This document shows positions 53,537-62,540 of a stretch of 64,000 nt of DNA, piece after piece. The notes beneath the pieces are model-generated. The model was not told the origin of the DNA. It saw only the letters and a program-made list of their open reading frames with translations, and ran no database searches. The DNA is from Pandoraea sputorum (lineage in GTDB: Bacteria > Pseudomonadota > Gammaproteobacteria > Burkholderiales > Burkholderiaceae). Position 1 is the first letter of the stretch; each line of letters opens with the position of its first letter. Location of the stretch: NCBI RefSeq assembly GCF_000814845.2, contig NZ_CP010431.2:5394001-5458000 (forward strand), given 5' to 3'. Both the position numbers and the translations under genes were made by a program.

Positions 53537-54625
53537 ATGACGACCCCGCAATTCCATTCGCTGACGATTCGCGAAATCCGGCCCGAGACCGCCGACGCCA
53601 TCTCCATCGCCTTCACGGTGCCGGACACGCTGCGCGACGCCTATCGCTTCACGCAAGGCCAGTTCCTCACGCTCAAGACCGAGATCGACGGCGAAGAAGC
53701 CCGTCGCTCCTACTCGATTTGCGTAGGCGTTCCCGAATACGAAGCCACGGGCGAACTGCGCGTGGGCATCAAGCGCGTGCCCGGCGGCAAGTTCTCGAAC
53801 TTCGCGAACGATCAACTCAAGCCGGGACAGCAAATCGACGTGATGACGCCCGACGGCCGTTTCTTCACGCGCCTGTCGGCCACCAACGCCAAGCATTACG
53901 TCGGCTTCGCCGGTGGCTCGGGCATCACGCCGATGCTCGCGCTCATCAAGACCACGCTCGCAGCGGAGCCGGACAGCCAGTTCACGCTCGTCTACGGCAA
54001 CCGCTCGGTGCCCGCGATCATGTTCGCCGAGTCGCTCGAAGACCTGAAGAACACGTATCTGGGCCGTCTGCGTCTGTATCACGTGCTGTCGGACGAAGCG
54101 CAGGAAGTCGAGCTGTTCAACGGTCTGCTCAATCAGGACAAGTGCAGCGCGTTCCTGGAGACGCTGATTCCCGCAGCGAGCATCGACGAAGCCTTCATCT
54201 GCGGCCCCGGCCCGATGATGGACGCCGCCGAAGCCGCCCTCGCCGCCGCCGGTGTCGCCAAGGAAAAGATCCACGTCGAGCGCTTCGGTGTGCCGTCGCC
54301 GCAAGCCGGTGCGAAGCCGGTCGTGATCACCGACGACACGCCGATGGCCGAGCTGGTCGTCGTGATGGACGGCAAAGAGCGTCGCCTGCGTCAGCCGTAT
54401 GAAGGTCAGAGCATTCTGGACACGGGTCTCGCCGCAGGCCTGTCGCTGCCGTACGCCTGCAAGGGCGGCGTGTGCTGCACGTGCCGCGCCAAGGTGCTCG
54501 AAGGCGAAGTCGCCATGGAAAAGAACTACACGCTCGAAGACTACGAAGTCGAACAGGGCTTCGTGCTGACGTGCCAGGCGCGTCCGCTCACGGAGCGCGT
54601 CGTGGTCAGCTACGACGAGCGCTGA
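53537..54625 (+). CDS. paaE: 1,2-phenylacetyl-CoA epoxidase reductase subunit E
   Basis: This 362-aa reductase passes electrons from NADPH through FAD and a 2Fe-2S cluster to PaaA. It has the flavin-binding motif RRSYSICVGVPE, the nucleotide-binding FAGGSGITPMLALIKT and a C-terminal ferredoxin domain with Cys ligands in ACKGGVCCTCRAKV near residues 307-320 and LTCQARP near 345. ATG 53537 (MTTPQFHSLT) was chosen; the frame is open upstream inside paaD. It ends the epoxidase genes. Confidence 0.97.
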   Translation: MTTPQFHSLTIREIRPETADAISIAFTVPDTLRDAYRFTQGQFLTLKTEIDGEEARRSYSICVGVPEYEATGELRVGIKRVPGGKFSNFANDQLKPGQQIDVMTPDGRFFTRLSATNAKHYVGFAGGSGITPMLALIKTTLAAEPDSQFTLVYGNRSVPAIMFAESLEDLKNTYLGRLRLYHVLSDEAQEVELFNGLLNQDKCSAFLETLIPAASIDEAFICGPGPMMDAAEAALAAAGVAKEKIHVERFGVPSPQAGAKPVVITDDTPMAELVVVMDGKERRLRQPYEGQSILDTGLAAGLSLPYACKGGVCCTCRAKVLEGEVAMEKNYTLEDYEVEQGFVLTCQARPLTERVVVSYDER

Positions 54626-54834
54626 TCGAAGCAGGCTTCGACGAAACCGAGACCGCGATGTCCCCAATGTCACCGGGATCGCGGTTTCGCCAGATCGAAC
54701 GCCTGCTTGCCGCCGCGTGCGAACACGGCGGCAACGCAAGCGAAACCGGCATGAAATCCCGCGAATGCGTCGATTATTCCGGGCATTACGGGAGCGTCAA
54801 CCCGAGGTAGCGGGAATACCGTAAACTATCGGGC

Positions 54835-55623
54835 ATGAATACCATCCATGTCGTCTGTGGCGATATTGCCGCGCAGCAATTGCGTGCGGCGATGGCGCAA
54901 GCGCAACGTGCCGACCCTATCCTGGTTCTGCGCGACGATCTGGCCATCGGCCCGTTGCGTGAGATCGACGAGAACGAACGTCAGCGTGCCGCGTTCTGGC
55001 AGCGCGTCATGCCGTCGGCCGGCCGCGACTACGCCGGTGAGCTGCGCGAGGAACTGGCGTCGCTGCAACGCCTCGTCGAAGGCGACAACGCGGTGGTGTG
55101 CTGGCACGGCGATAGCGCGTCCGATCAGTTGACGCTGCGTCGTGTGGCCTTCATGCTGCGCGGCACGCCTGGCCGCCTGAACGAGATCTTGCTGCGAGGT
55201 AGCGACCTGACAGGCGCGGCGAACGGAAGCGACGCCTACCGTCGCACAAGCGTCGGCATGTACGCCCCGGAGGTGCTGGCCGAACGCTTCGTTCGTATCG
55301 CCCCGATCTCGCTGCTGCGCATTGGCCGTCTGTCGCTGGAATGGCGAGCGCTCAAGCAAGTGAATACGCAAGTCCGTCGCTGGGTGCACAACACGTTCGA
55401 AGGCGCGACGTTCGCCGAGATCGACGACCAGATTCTGACCCGCGCCCCGGTGGCCTGGACACCTATGGCGGCATTTCTCGGCGAAATGATGCCGCGCGTC
55501 GAAGGTTTTTTCGCCACCGACCGTTTTCTTTTGTGGCGCTGCCGCGAACTCGGTGCGGCAGGCCGACTCGCGTTACGCGGTGACACCACGGCCGCCGCCG
55601 CGTGCGATTTACGACTGGAGTAA
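54835..55623 (+). CDS. DUF1835 domain protein
   Basis: This 262-aa protein of unknown function has the DUF1835 signature at its N-terminus (IHVVCGDIAAQQLRAAMAQ, VLRDDLAIGPLREI, VVCWHGDSASDQLTLRR) and a DUF3658-like C-terminus (FEGATFAEIDDQILTRAPVAW). No signal or membrane segment is seen. It starts 209 bp after paaE and ends 9 bp before the TetR gene, so it is probably co-transcribed with the latter. Its link to phenylacetate breakdown is by position only. Confidence 0.88.
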   Translation: MNTIHVVCGDIAAQQLRAAMAQAQRADPILVLRDDLAIGPLREIDENERQRAAFWQRVMPSAGRDYAGELREELASLQRLVEGDNAVVCWHGDSASDQLTLRRVAFMLRGTPGRLNEILLRGSDLTGAANGSDAYRRTSVGMYAPEVLAERFVRIAPISLLRIGRLSLEWRALKQVNTQVRRWVHNTFEGATFAEIDDQILTRAPVAWTPMAAFLGEMMPRVEGFFATDRFLLWRCRELGAAGRLALRGDTTAAAACDLRLE

Positions 55624-55632
55624 CCCCCGTTT

Positions 55633-56289
55633 ATGGCACGTACCAAAGCGCCCGATCACGAATCGCAGCGCGAACAGATTCTCGACGTCGCCGCCGACGC
55701 CTTTGCCCGCGCGAGCTATCCGAGCACGTCGATGTCCGAACTGGCCGCCGCCTGCGGCACATCCAAGGCCCGGCTGTATCACTACTACGCCAGCAAGGAC
55801 GCCATCCTCTTCGATCTGCTTGAGCGCTACACCAAGCGCCTGATGCTGATCGTCACCGAGGTCGAGGCGCTCGGCCAGCGTCGCGGCCTGTCGGAGCGCG
55901 ACACCTTCCACGAACTGATCCGTGCGTTCCTCGACGAATACGAGACATCGCAGACGCGTCACATCGCCCTGCTCAACGACGTCAAGTTCCTGAACGACGA
56001 GCAACGCGAGATCGTGCTCAACCGCCAGCGTGATGTCGTCGCGGCGTTTGCACGCCAACTCACGCGCGCGTTCCCCGACCGGGTCGCAAAGCACAATCAG
56101 ACCGCGCTGACGATGATGCTGTTCGGCATGATCAACTGGACCTTCACGTGGCTCAAACCGGGCGGCCGCATGCGTTATCGCGACTTCGCCAACGAAGTCA
56201 TCGCGGTGCTCGAACATGGCCTTGCAGCCCCATTGCCTGACGGCATCGAAGCCGCCATTCCAGCCCCGGCGATGCCCGCGAAGCCTTAA
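55633..56289 (+). CDS. paaR: TetR-family transcriptional regulator, PaaR-like
   Basis: This 218-aa TetR regulator has an N-terminal helix-turn-helix (ILDVAADAFARASYPSTSMS, then ELAAACGTSKARLYHYYASK). It lies at the end of the paa cluster. In related beta-proteobacteria a TetR-type PaaR represses the paa operon and is released by phenylacetyl-CoA; the palindrome in the paaA promoter fits. The symbol rests on this context. Confidence 0.88.
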   Translation: MARTKAPDHESQREQILDVAADAFARASYPSTSMSELAAACGTSKARLYHYYASKDAILFDLLERYTKRLMLIVTEVEALGQRRGLSERDTFHELIRAFLDEYETSQTRHIALLNDVKFLNDEQREIVLNRQRDVVAAFARQLTRAFPDRVAKHNQTALTMMLFGMINWTFTWLKPGGRMRYRDFANEVIAVLEHGLAAPLPDGIEAAIPAPAMPAKP

Positions 56290-56312
56290 TCGGAGTTAGT
56301 GATCACTCTCAC

Positions 56313-56340
56313 AAAAAGGGCGAATTCTCGCCCTTTTTTG
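56313..56340 (+). terminator. Terminator after the PaaR-like gene
   Basis: AAAAAGGGCGA and TCGCCCTTTTT pair around a 5-nt loop, followed by TTG. A TATAAT-like -10 box near 56471 probably belongs to the next gene. Confidence 0.88.
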
Positions 56341-56533
56341 TTGCCTCGCAGCAACTCTTATAGATGAGTCGTCAGAAGAGAAATCCAGAAAAGACGCCAT
56401 TCTTCAGAGACTTAGACGCTTCCCTCCAGGGTTCGGACTTAATTTCCTAGGGTTTTTACCTAGCCCTTCGGGTATAATTCTTTTGCGTCGCACAATCAGG
56501 TGGACGCACTAAAGATTACCCAAGGATTACGCC

Positions 56534-57190
56534 ATGACTGCCCCGAACCACACGCCCGACGTCGCACGCGCGACGGTTGCCGCCAACGAGCGGTCGAGCG
56601 TGCTGATTCGTGAGCTGACGTCCGGCGACATCCATCGACTCCAGCGCCATTTCCTGGCGCTCGGCGAAGAAGACCGCCTGCTGCGCTTCGGTCAGGCCGT
56701 CTCCGACGACATCATCACGCGCTACGTCGCCAGCCTCGATTTCTCCCGTGACAGCGTCTTTGGCGTCTATGACGACAATCTCGCGCTCGTCGCCGTGGCT
56801 CACGTCGCGCAACTGCCGGAAGGCAAGAACGGCCGTGTCGCGGAGTTCGGCGTCTCGGTGCTCGAATCGGCCCGTGGCCTGGGCATCGGCTCGCGTCTGT
56901 TCGAGCGCGCTGCGATCCATTGCCGCAACAAGCGCGTCGACACGCTGTACATGCACTGCCTGTCGCGCAACGCCCGCATGATGCGCATTGCGAAGAAGGC
57001 CGGTATGGAGATCAACTTTGCCTACGGCGAGGCAGACGGCTACCTGAGCCTGCCCCCGGCCGACACGCAGTCGATGCTCTCGGAAATGATGCAGGATCAG
57101 ATCGCCGCGTTCGATTACGCGCTCAAGCGTCAGTTGCGCAACGCGCGTCGTCTGGTCGGTGCGCTGCTGCCGAATCAGCGCGCAGCCTGA
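56534..57190 (+). CDS. GNAT-family N-acetyltransferase
   Basis: This 218-aa protein has the GNAT acetyl-CoA-binding motif A (SARGLGIGSRLFERAAIHC, near residues 112-130) and motif B (YMHCLSRNARMMRIAKKAGM). The C-terminal part is helical and the target is unknown. It has its own promoter region (TATAAT near 56471) and a strong terminator. Confidence 0.88.
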   Translation: MTAPNHTPDVARATVAANERSSVLIRELTSGDIHRLQRHFLALGEEDRLLRFGQAVSDDIITRYVASLDFSRDSVFGVYDDNLALVAVAHVAQLPEGKNGRVAEFGVSVLESARGLGIGSRLFERAAIHCRNKRVDTLYMHCLSRNARMMRIAKKAGMEINFAYGEADGYLSLPPADTQSMLSEMMQDQIAAFDYALKRQLRNARRLVGALLPNQRAA

Positions 57191-57221
57191 ACCCCGGCCT
57201 GACGCTTCGGCATCGCCCATG

Positions 57222-57250
57222 AAAAAACCCGGCCTCGGCCGGGTTTTTTG
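57222..57250 (+). terminator. Terminator between the acetyltransferase and Lrp-type genes
   Basis: AAAAAACCCGGCC and GGCCGGGTTTTTT form a 13-bp stem with a 2-nt loop. It lies between convergent genes and works on both strands. Confidence 0.92.
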
Positions 57251-57271
57251 CTTTCGTTCATCGAACACGGT

Positions 57272-57760
57272 TCAGGGCAACGGCAGTGCCGTCGTTTCTT
57301 TCAACTGATCGAGCACGAAGCTGGTTTTGACGTCCACCACGCTCGGATGGACGAGCAGTTGCGTCTGCATGAAGCGCGAGAAATGCGCCATATCGCCCAC
57401 ATGCACGCGCAGGAGATAATCCATGTCGCCCGCCATCGCATAGCAGCCGACGACTTCCGACCACGAATCGACAACGCTGCGGAAATGTTCGATCACCGAA
57501 CCGCCCTCGCCGTCGCCCGGGTGACGCTTGTCGAGTCGCACGTTCACATAGGCCAGCAATCCGAGCCCAAGCCGTGTAGGCTCCAGCAAGGCGACATAGC
57601 CGCGTATCACGCCAGCCTCTTCAAGGCGACGAATCCGACGCAGGCAAGGACTCGGCGAGAGCCGCACCTGTTCGGCGATTTCGAGATTGGAAAGACGCCC
57701 GTTGCTCTGTAGCAAGGCGAGAATCCGCCGGTCGATCTTGTCCAGTTCCAGCTTTGACAT
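57272..57760 (-). CDS. Lrp/AsnC-family transcriptional regulator
   Basis: This 162-aa protein has the AsnC helix-turn-helix (LDKIDRRILALLQSNGRLSN, LEIAEQVRLSPSPCLRRIRRLEEAGVIRGY) and a C-terminal RAM effector domain (GCYAMAGDMDYLLRVHVGDM). ATG 57760 follows GGGAGGGGG. Such proteins respond to amino acids; it may relate to the amino-acid metabolism of the nearby indolepyruvate oxidoreductase, though 1 kb separates them. Confidence 0.93.
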   Translation of the reverse strand: MSKLELDKIDRRILALLQSNGRLSNLEIAEQVRLSPSPCLRRIRRLEEAGVIRGYVALLEPTRLGLGLLAYVNVRLDKRHPGDGEGGSVIEHFRSVVDSWSEVVGCYAMAGDMDYLLRVHVGDMAHFSRFMQTQLLVHPSVVDVKTSFVLDQLKETTALPLP

Positions 57761-58002
57761 ACCCCCTCCCTGTTTTTGGTATTTATGCGCAATATTATTG
57801 CGCACAAACCCACTTACTAGGAAGTTGGTATCAAAAATAGCCGGTTACGGGAAATTACACTGGATGGGAATCGAGAAAGCGGGCAAGAAAAAGGCGCCCA
57901 CCGCTTCCGGCTGCGCCCTATGTCCGTCAATGACTGAGGGGGTTGAATGGAACGCCGACGTAGCCGTTCGGCGCTCGATTCGGGTGGATCGGGCCGACGG
58001 GA

Positions 58003-58212
58003 TTATCGGCGCTGGAATTCTCGCGGGTCGATCGTGCGCTGGTCGAGCGGGCCTTCGTAACGCTGCGGCGTTTGGGTGGTGCGCTGCTGCGTAATGGGGG
58101 TAGGTTCGGCCGTCTTGTCGCGCGCCAGTTCGTCGGCGCGGGCGACGCTCACTTCCAGGGTCAGGAACGAAGCGGAAACCAGCAGGAATTTGGCGATGTT
58201 TCGTTGATTCAC
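58003..58212 (-). CDS. Small exported protein of unknown function
   Basis: This 69-aa protein has a plausible signal peptide (MNQRNIAKFLLVSASFLTLE then VSVARA-DE) and a short polar mature part rich in Gln, Thr, Arg and Pro. GGAG lies upstream of the ATG. I do not recognise a family. Its small size makes it uncertain, but the signal peptide and RBS argue for a real gene. Confidence 0.6.
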   Translation of the reverse strand: MNQRNIAKFLLVSASFLTLEVSVARADELARDKTAEPTPITQQRTTQTPQRYEGPLDQRTIDPREFQRR

Positions 58213-58840
58213 AGTGACTCCTTCTTACGTGTCGCTTTATTGTTGCTGCGTGCTTTCACAGCACGCTATGAATGTGCCCGAGGTGACGATAACGGTTTTG
58301 TCACGCATCGGGTAACGCATTAGTGAGCATTCTGCCCGCTGCGTTCCCGTTCGCCCCGCACCGTTACACGTTGTTACCCCCGTGTCAGAAGGCACCGACA
58401 AGCGTACGGTTGCCGACATAATCGCGACACAATGCCGCCATTTTGGGGATGATTCCTAAAGCGCGGAAGCGGCTCAATGCCGCACCTGTCGCTTATATGG
58501 GGGGTGCCCGGCCGGAAGACCAGACAGGGTTTACGCCAGACGTCTTACGTTTACGTAAACGTCATAATCCTCGTTATACTGCCGTCGATCGGCAACCCAT
58601 GGAACGTCACCGCCAACGTCATCCGTCGTCAGGCAATGGCATGACACCGGTGCTACCATGAGTCCGACTGGCATCAGCATCACGAAAAAGGCCCCGCCCG
58701 ACGAGTGACATCACGAATGTGAGCCCTCGGAAGCGCAAAATCAAAAGGCCGGCATTCACGCTGCCGTCCTGCTTCACGAGAGCGGGAGGGGCAGGAAGTT
58801 TTGGCGATCCCAAAATCAGTGAGAGTGAGGAGCACACCCC
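58213..58840. other. Gap with a palindromic candidate operator, otherwise no gene
   Basis: No convincing coding region is seen in these 628 bp. The only clear signal is the perfect palindrome at 58547-58562 described separately; the rest is the leader of the indolepyruvate oxidoreductase gene. AGTGAGGAG precedes that start. Confidence 0.5.
58547..58580 (+). promoter_or_regulatory. Palindromic operator/promoter candidate (ACGTTTACGTAAACGT)
   Basis: A perfect 16-bp palindrome (58547-58562) is followed by TATACT at 58575-58580; TTTACG at 58550 lies 19 bp before it, a spacer typical of MerR-type promoters. The motif resembles that reported for the MerR-family regulator LiuR of amino-acid catabolism. 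That link is inference. Confidence 0.5.
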
Positions 58841-61800
58841 ATGAACGCCCCCGTCAATCCGAGCTTGCTGGCCGCACTAGAATCGGTCACGCTCGACGAC
58901 AAATACACGCTCGAGCGCGGTCGCGCTTACATGAGCGGCATCCAGGCCCTGGTTCGACTACCGATGTTGCAGCAGGCGCGCGACGCCGCTGCCGGGCTCA
59001 ATACCGCGGGTTTTATCTCGGGCTATCGCGGCTCGCCGCTGGGCGGTCTCGACCTCTCGCTATGGAAAGCGAAGCAGCACCTCGCCGGTCATAACATCGT
59101 CTTCCAGCCGGGCCTGAACGAAGACCTTGCGGCCACGGCCGTGTGGGGCTCGCAGCAGGTCAATCTGTACCCTGCCAAGTTCGATGGCGTGTTCTCCATG
59201 TGGTACGGCAAGGGTCCGGGCGTCGACCGCTCGATGGACGTGCTCAAGCACGGCAACTCGGCGGGCTCGTCGAAGCACGGCGGTGTGCTGGTGCTCGCAG
59301 GCGACGACCACGCCGCCAAATCCTCCACGCTCGCGCACCAGTCCGAACACGTCTTCAAGGCGGCCGGCATTCCGGTGCTGTTCCCGTCGAACGTGCAGGA
59401 ATACCTCGACTACGGTCTGCACGGCTGGGCGATGAGCCGCTACTCCGGCCTGTGGGTCGCGATGAAGTGCGTGACGGACGTGGTCGAATCGTCGGCCTCG
59501 GTGATGATCGATCCGCACAACGTCGACATCCGTCTGCCGAACGATTTCATCATGCCGCCCGACGGCCTGAACATCCGCTGGCCCGATCCGCCGCTGGTGC
59601 AGGAAGCGCGGATGATCGACTACAAGTGGTACGCCGCCCTCGCCTACATTCGCGCCAACAAGCTCGATCGCGTGACGGTCGACTCGCCCAATGCGCGCTT
59701 CGGCATCATGACGGGCGGCAAGGCGTACCTCGACGTGTGCCAGGCGCTTGCCGACCTCGGCCTCGACGACGCCACGTGCCAGCGCATTGGCATCCGTCTG
59801 TACAAAGTGGGCTGTGTGTGGCCGCTCGAAGCGCAGGGAGCGCGCGCGTTCGCACAAGGGCTTCAGGAAATTCTGGTGGTCGAGGAAAAGCGTCAGATCC
59901 TCGAATACCAAATCAAGGAAGAGCTGTACAACTGGCGCGACGACGTGCGTCCGCGCGTGTACGGCAAGTTCGACGAAAAGGACGGCGCGGGTGGCGAATG
60001 GTCGGTGCCGATGGCCAACTGGCTGCTGCCCGCCCATTACGAACTCTCGCCCGCGCTCATCGCGAAAGCCATTGCCACACGTCTGGAAAAGTTCGAGTTG
60101 CCGAGCGATGTGCGCGAGCGCATCGCCGCGCGTTTGCGTGTGATCGAGGCCAAGGAGCAAGCGCTATCCAAGCCGCGCATCGCCGTGGAGCGCAAGCCGT
60201 GGTTCTGCTCGGGCTGCCCGCACAACACGTCGACCAACGTGCCCGAAGGTTCGCGCGCCATCGCGGGCATCGGCTGCCACTACATGACCGTGTGGATGGA
60301 CCGCAAGACGGACACCTTCTCGCAGATGGGCGGCGAAGGCGTGCCCTGGATCGGTCAGGCGCCGTTCTCATGCGACGAACACATCTTCGCGAACCTCGGC
60401 GACGGCACCTACTTCCACTCGGGTCTGCTGGCGATTCGCGCAGCGATCTCGTCGAAGGTCAACATCACCTACAAGATTTTGTACAACGATGCGGTCGCGA
60501 TGACCGGAGGCCAGCCGGTCGACGGCACGCTTACCGTGCCGCAGATCGTGGCGCAGGTCGACGCAGAAGGTGCGGCGAAGATCGTCATCGTGACGGACGA
60601 GCCCGAGAAGTACGACGGCGTGAAGCTCGTCGGCGACATTCCCGTTTATCACCGCAGCGAACTCGACCGCGTGCAGCGCGAACTGCGTCTGGTGAAGGGC
60701 ACGTCGATCCTGATTTACGACCAGACGTGCGCCACGGAGAAGCGCCGCCGCCGCAAACGCGGTGCGTATCCCGATCCGGCCAAGCGTGTGGTCATCAACG
60801 AGTCGGTCTGCGAAGGCTGCGGCGACTGCTCGGTGAAGTCGAACTGTCTGTCGGTGGAGCCGCTGGAGACGGAATTCGGCACGAAGCGCCAGATCAACCA
60901 ATCGACGTGCAACAAGGACTTCTCATGCCTGAACGGCTTCTGCCCGAGCTTCGTGACGGTGGAAGGCGGCCAGCTCCGTAAGCCCAAGACGGCACAGGTC
61001 GACAGCAGCGGTCTGCCGCCGTTGCCGGAACCGGCACTGCCTGCGATTGCGCGTCCGTATGGCATTCTCGTGACGGGCGTGGGCGGCACGGGCGTGGTGA
61101 CCATCGGCGGGCTGCTCGGCATGGCAGCGCACCTGGAGAACAAGGGTGTCACGACGCTCGACGTGACCGGCCTCGCCCAGAAGGGCGGCGCGGTGACGAG
61201 CCACGTGCAGATTGCGCAACAGCCCGAAGACATTCACGCCACGCGTATCGCCATGGGCGACGCGCGCGTAGTAATCGGCTGCGACGCCATCACGACCGCC
61301 AGCGACGACACGCTCTCGCGCGTCCAGCACGGCGTGACGAACATCGTCGTGAACAGCGCACACACGCCGACGGCCGAGTTCATCCGCAACCCGAACTGGC
61401 GGTTCCCCGGCGCAAGCACGGAGAACGACATTCGGGCAGCGGCGGGCGAGAACGTCGATTTCGTCGACGCGAACCATCTCTCGCTGCGACTGCTCGGCGA
61501 CACGATCTACACGAACCCGTTCGTGCTGGGCTACGCGTGGCAAAAGGGCTGGGTGCCGCTGTCGTACGCAGCGCTCACGCGTGCCATCGAACTGAACGGC
61601 GTGGCCATCGAGAAGAATAAGCAAGCGTTCGAGTGGGGACGCCGCGCCGCACACGACCTCGCCACGGTGCGCAAGCTCGCGCAGCAAGGCGAAGCACCCG
61701 AGTCGGCGGCCACCGGCGGCAAGCTGATCACGCTGCATTCGCCGCGAGCGCTCGACTTGCTGATTCAGCGTCGCTACGACCAGCTCGTCGCGTATCAGGA

Positions 61801-62407
61801 CCGTGCTTACGCAGAGCGCTTCAAGCAGACGGTGGACCGTGTGCGTGCTGCCGAATCGGCGCTGCCGAACGAGAACGCACAAATGCCGCTGACGGAAGCC
61901 GTCGCCCGTGCGCTGCACAAGCTCATGGCCTACAAGGACGAGTACGAAGTCGCGCGTCTGTACACCGATCCGGCGTTCATGAAGAAGCTCAACGAGCAGT
62001 TCGAAGGCGACTTCTCGCTGCGCTTCCATCTCGCGCCGCCGTCGCTCGCCAAGCATGACGACAAGGGCCATCTCGTGAAGAAGGCGTACGGCCCCTGGAT
62101 GATGAAGGCGTTCGGCGTGCTGGCGAAGTTCAAGGGCCTGCGTGGCGGGGCGTTCGATATCTTCGGTCGGACGGAAGAGCGTCGCACGGAGCGCGCGCTG
62201 ATCGGCGAGTATGAAGCGCTGGTGAACGAACTGCTGTCCCGTCTGAACGAGCACAACGTCTCTCTGGCCGTGCAACTCGCGGAACTGCCGCAGGAGATTC
62301 GCGGCTATGGACACGTCAAGGAGCAGAATCTCGCCGCCACGCGCATCAAGTGGACGAAGCTGCTTACGCAGTTCCGTGATGGTGATTCGCATCGCGTTGC
62401 TGCCTGA
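58841..62407 (+). CDS. Indolepyruvate:ferredoxin oxidoreductase, fused alpha/beta subunits
   Basis: This 1188-aa protein joins the IorA and IorB regions. It converts arylpyruvates (indole-, phenyl- or hydroxyphenylpyruvate) to arylacetyl-CoA with thiamine diphosphate and ferredoxin-like acceptors. N-terminal TPP-enzyme domains include GFISGYRGSPLGGLD and the cofactor region GIGCHYMTVWMDRKTDTFSQ near 477; a 4Fe-4S region (CEGCGDCSVKSNCLSVEPL, then STCNKDFSCLNGFCP) is near 657-700; the pyruvate-oxidoreductase gamma-like domain (GVGGTGVVTIGGLLG, GLAQKGGAVTSHVQ) is near 745-915. Length matches the long fused form of proteobacteria. The product would enter the Paa route directly as a CoA ester. 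Confidence 0.94.
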   Translation: MNAPVNPSLLAALESVTLDDKYTLERGRAYMSGIQALVRLPMLQQARDAAAGLNTAGFISGYRGSPLGGLDLSLWKAKQHLAGHNIVFQPGLNEDLAATAVWGSQQVNLYPAKFDGVFSMWYGKGPGVDRSMDVLKHGNSAGSSKHGGVLVLAGDDHAAKSSTLAHQSEHVFKAAGIPVLFPSNVQEYLDYGLHGWAMSRYSGLWVAMKCVTDVVESSASVMIDPHNVDIRLPNDFIMPPDGLNIRWPDPPLVQEARMIDYKWYAALAYIRANKLDRVTVDSPNARFGIMTGGKAYLDVCQALADLGLDDATCQRIGIRLYKVGCVWPLEAQGARAFAQGLQEILVVEEKRQILEYQIKEELYNWRDDVRPRVYGKFDEKDGAGGEWSVPMANWLLPAHYELSPALIAKAIATRLEKFELPSDVRERIAARLRVIEAKEQALSKPRIAVERKPWFCSGCPHNTSTNVPEGSRAIAGIGCHYMTVWMDRKTDTFSQMGGEGVPWIGQAPFSCDEHIFANLGDGTYFHSGLLAIRAAISSKVNITYKILYNDAVAMTGGQPVDGTLTVPQIVAQVDAEGAAKIVIVTDEPEKYDGVKLVGDIPVYHRSELDRVQRELRLVKGTSILIYDQTCATEKRRRRKRGAYPDPAKRVVINESVCEGCGDCSVKSNCLSVEPLETEFGTKRQINQSTCNKDFSCLNGFCPSFVTVEGGQLRKPKTAQVDSSGLPPLPEPALPAIARPYGILVTGVGGTGVVTIGGLLGMAAHLENKGVTTLDVTGLAQKGGAVTSHVQIAQQPEDIHATRIAMGDARVVIGCDAITTASDDTLSRVQHGVTNIVVNSAHTPTAEFIRNPNWRFPGASTENDIRAAAGENVDFVDANHLSLRLLGDTIYTNPFVLGYAWQKGWVPLSYAALTRAIELNGVAIEKNKQAFEWGRRAAHDLATVRKLAQQGEAPESAATGGKLITLHSPRALDLLIQRRYDQLVAYQDRAYAERFKQTVDRVRAAESALPNENAQMPLTEAVARALHKLMAYKDEYEVARLYTDPAFMKKLNEQFEGDFSLRFHLAPPSLAKHDDKGHLVKKAYGPWMMKAFGVLAKFKGLRGGAFDIFGRTEERRTERALIGEYEALVNELLSRLNEHNVSLAVQLAELPQEIRGYGHVKEQNLAATRIKWTKLLTQFRDGDSHRVAA

Positions 62408-62436
62408 CTCGACGACACTGACGACGGCTGTCCCAT

Positions 62437-62477
62437 AAAAAATCCCGCCAGCGCGTAAGCGACTGGCGGGATTTTTT
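62437..62477 (+). terminator. Terminator between the oxidoreductase and malic enzyme genes
   Basis: AAAAAATCCCGCCAG and CTGGCGGGATTTTTT pair around an 11-nt loop. The genes are convergent, so it can serve both. Confidence 0.92.
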
Positions 62478-62540
62478 TATGCGCTTTCGAAGGCGACGCT
62501 CACCGGCAATGCACCGGCGGATGCCTTCGTCAGTATGGCA

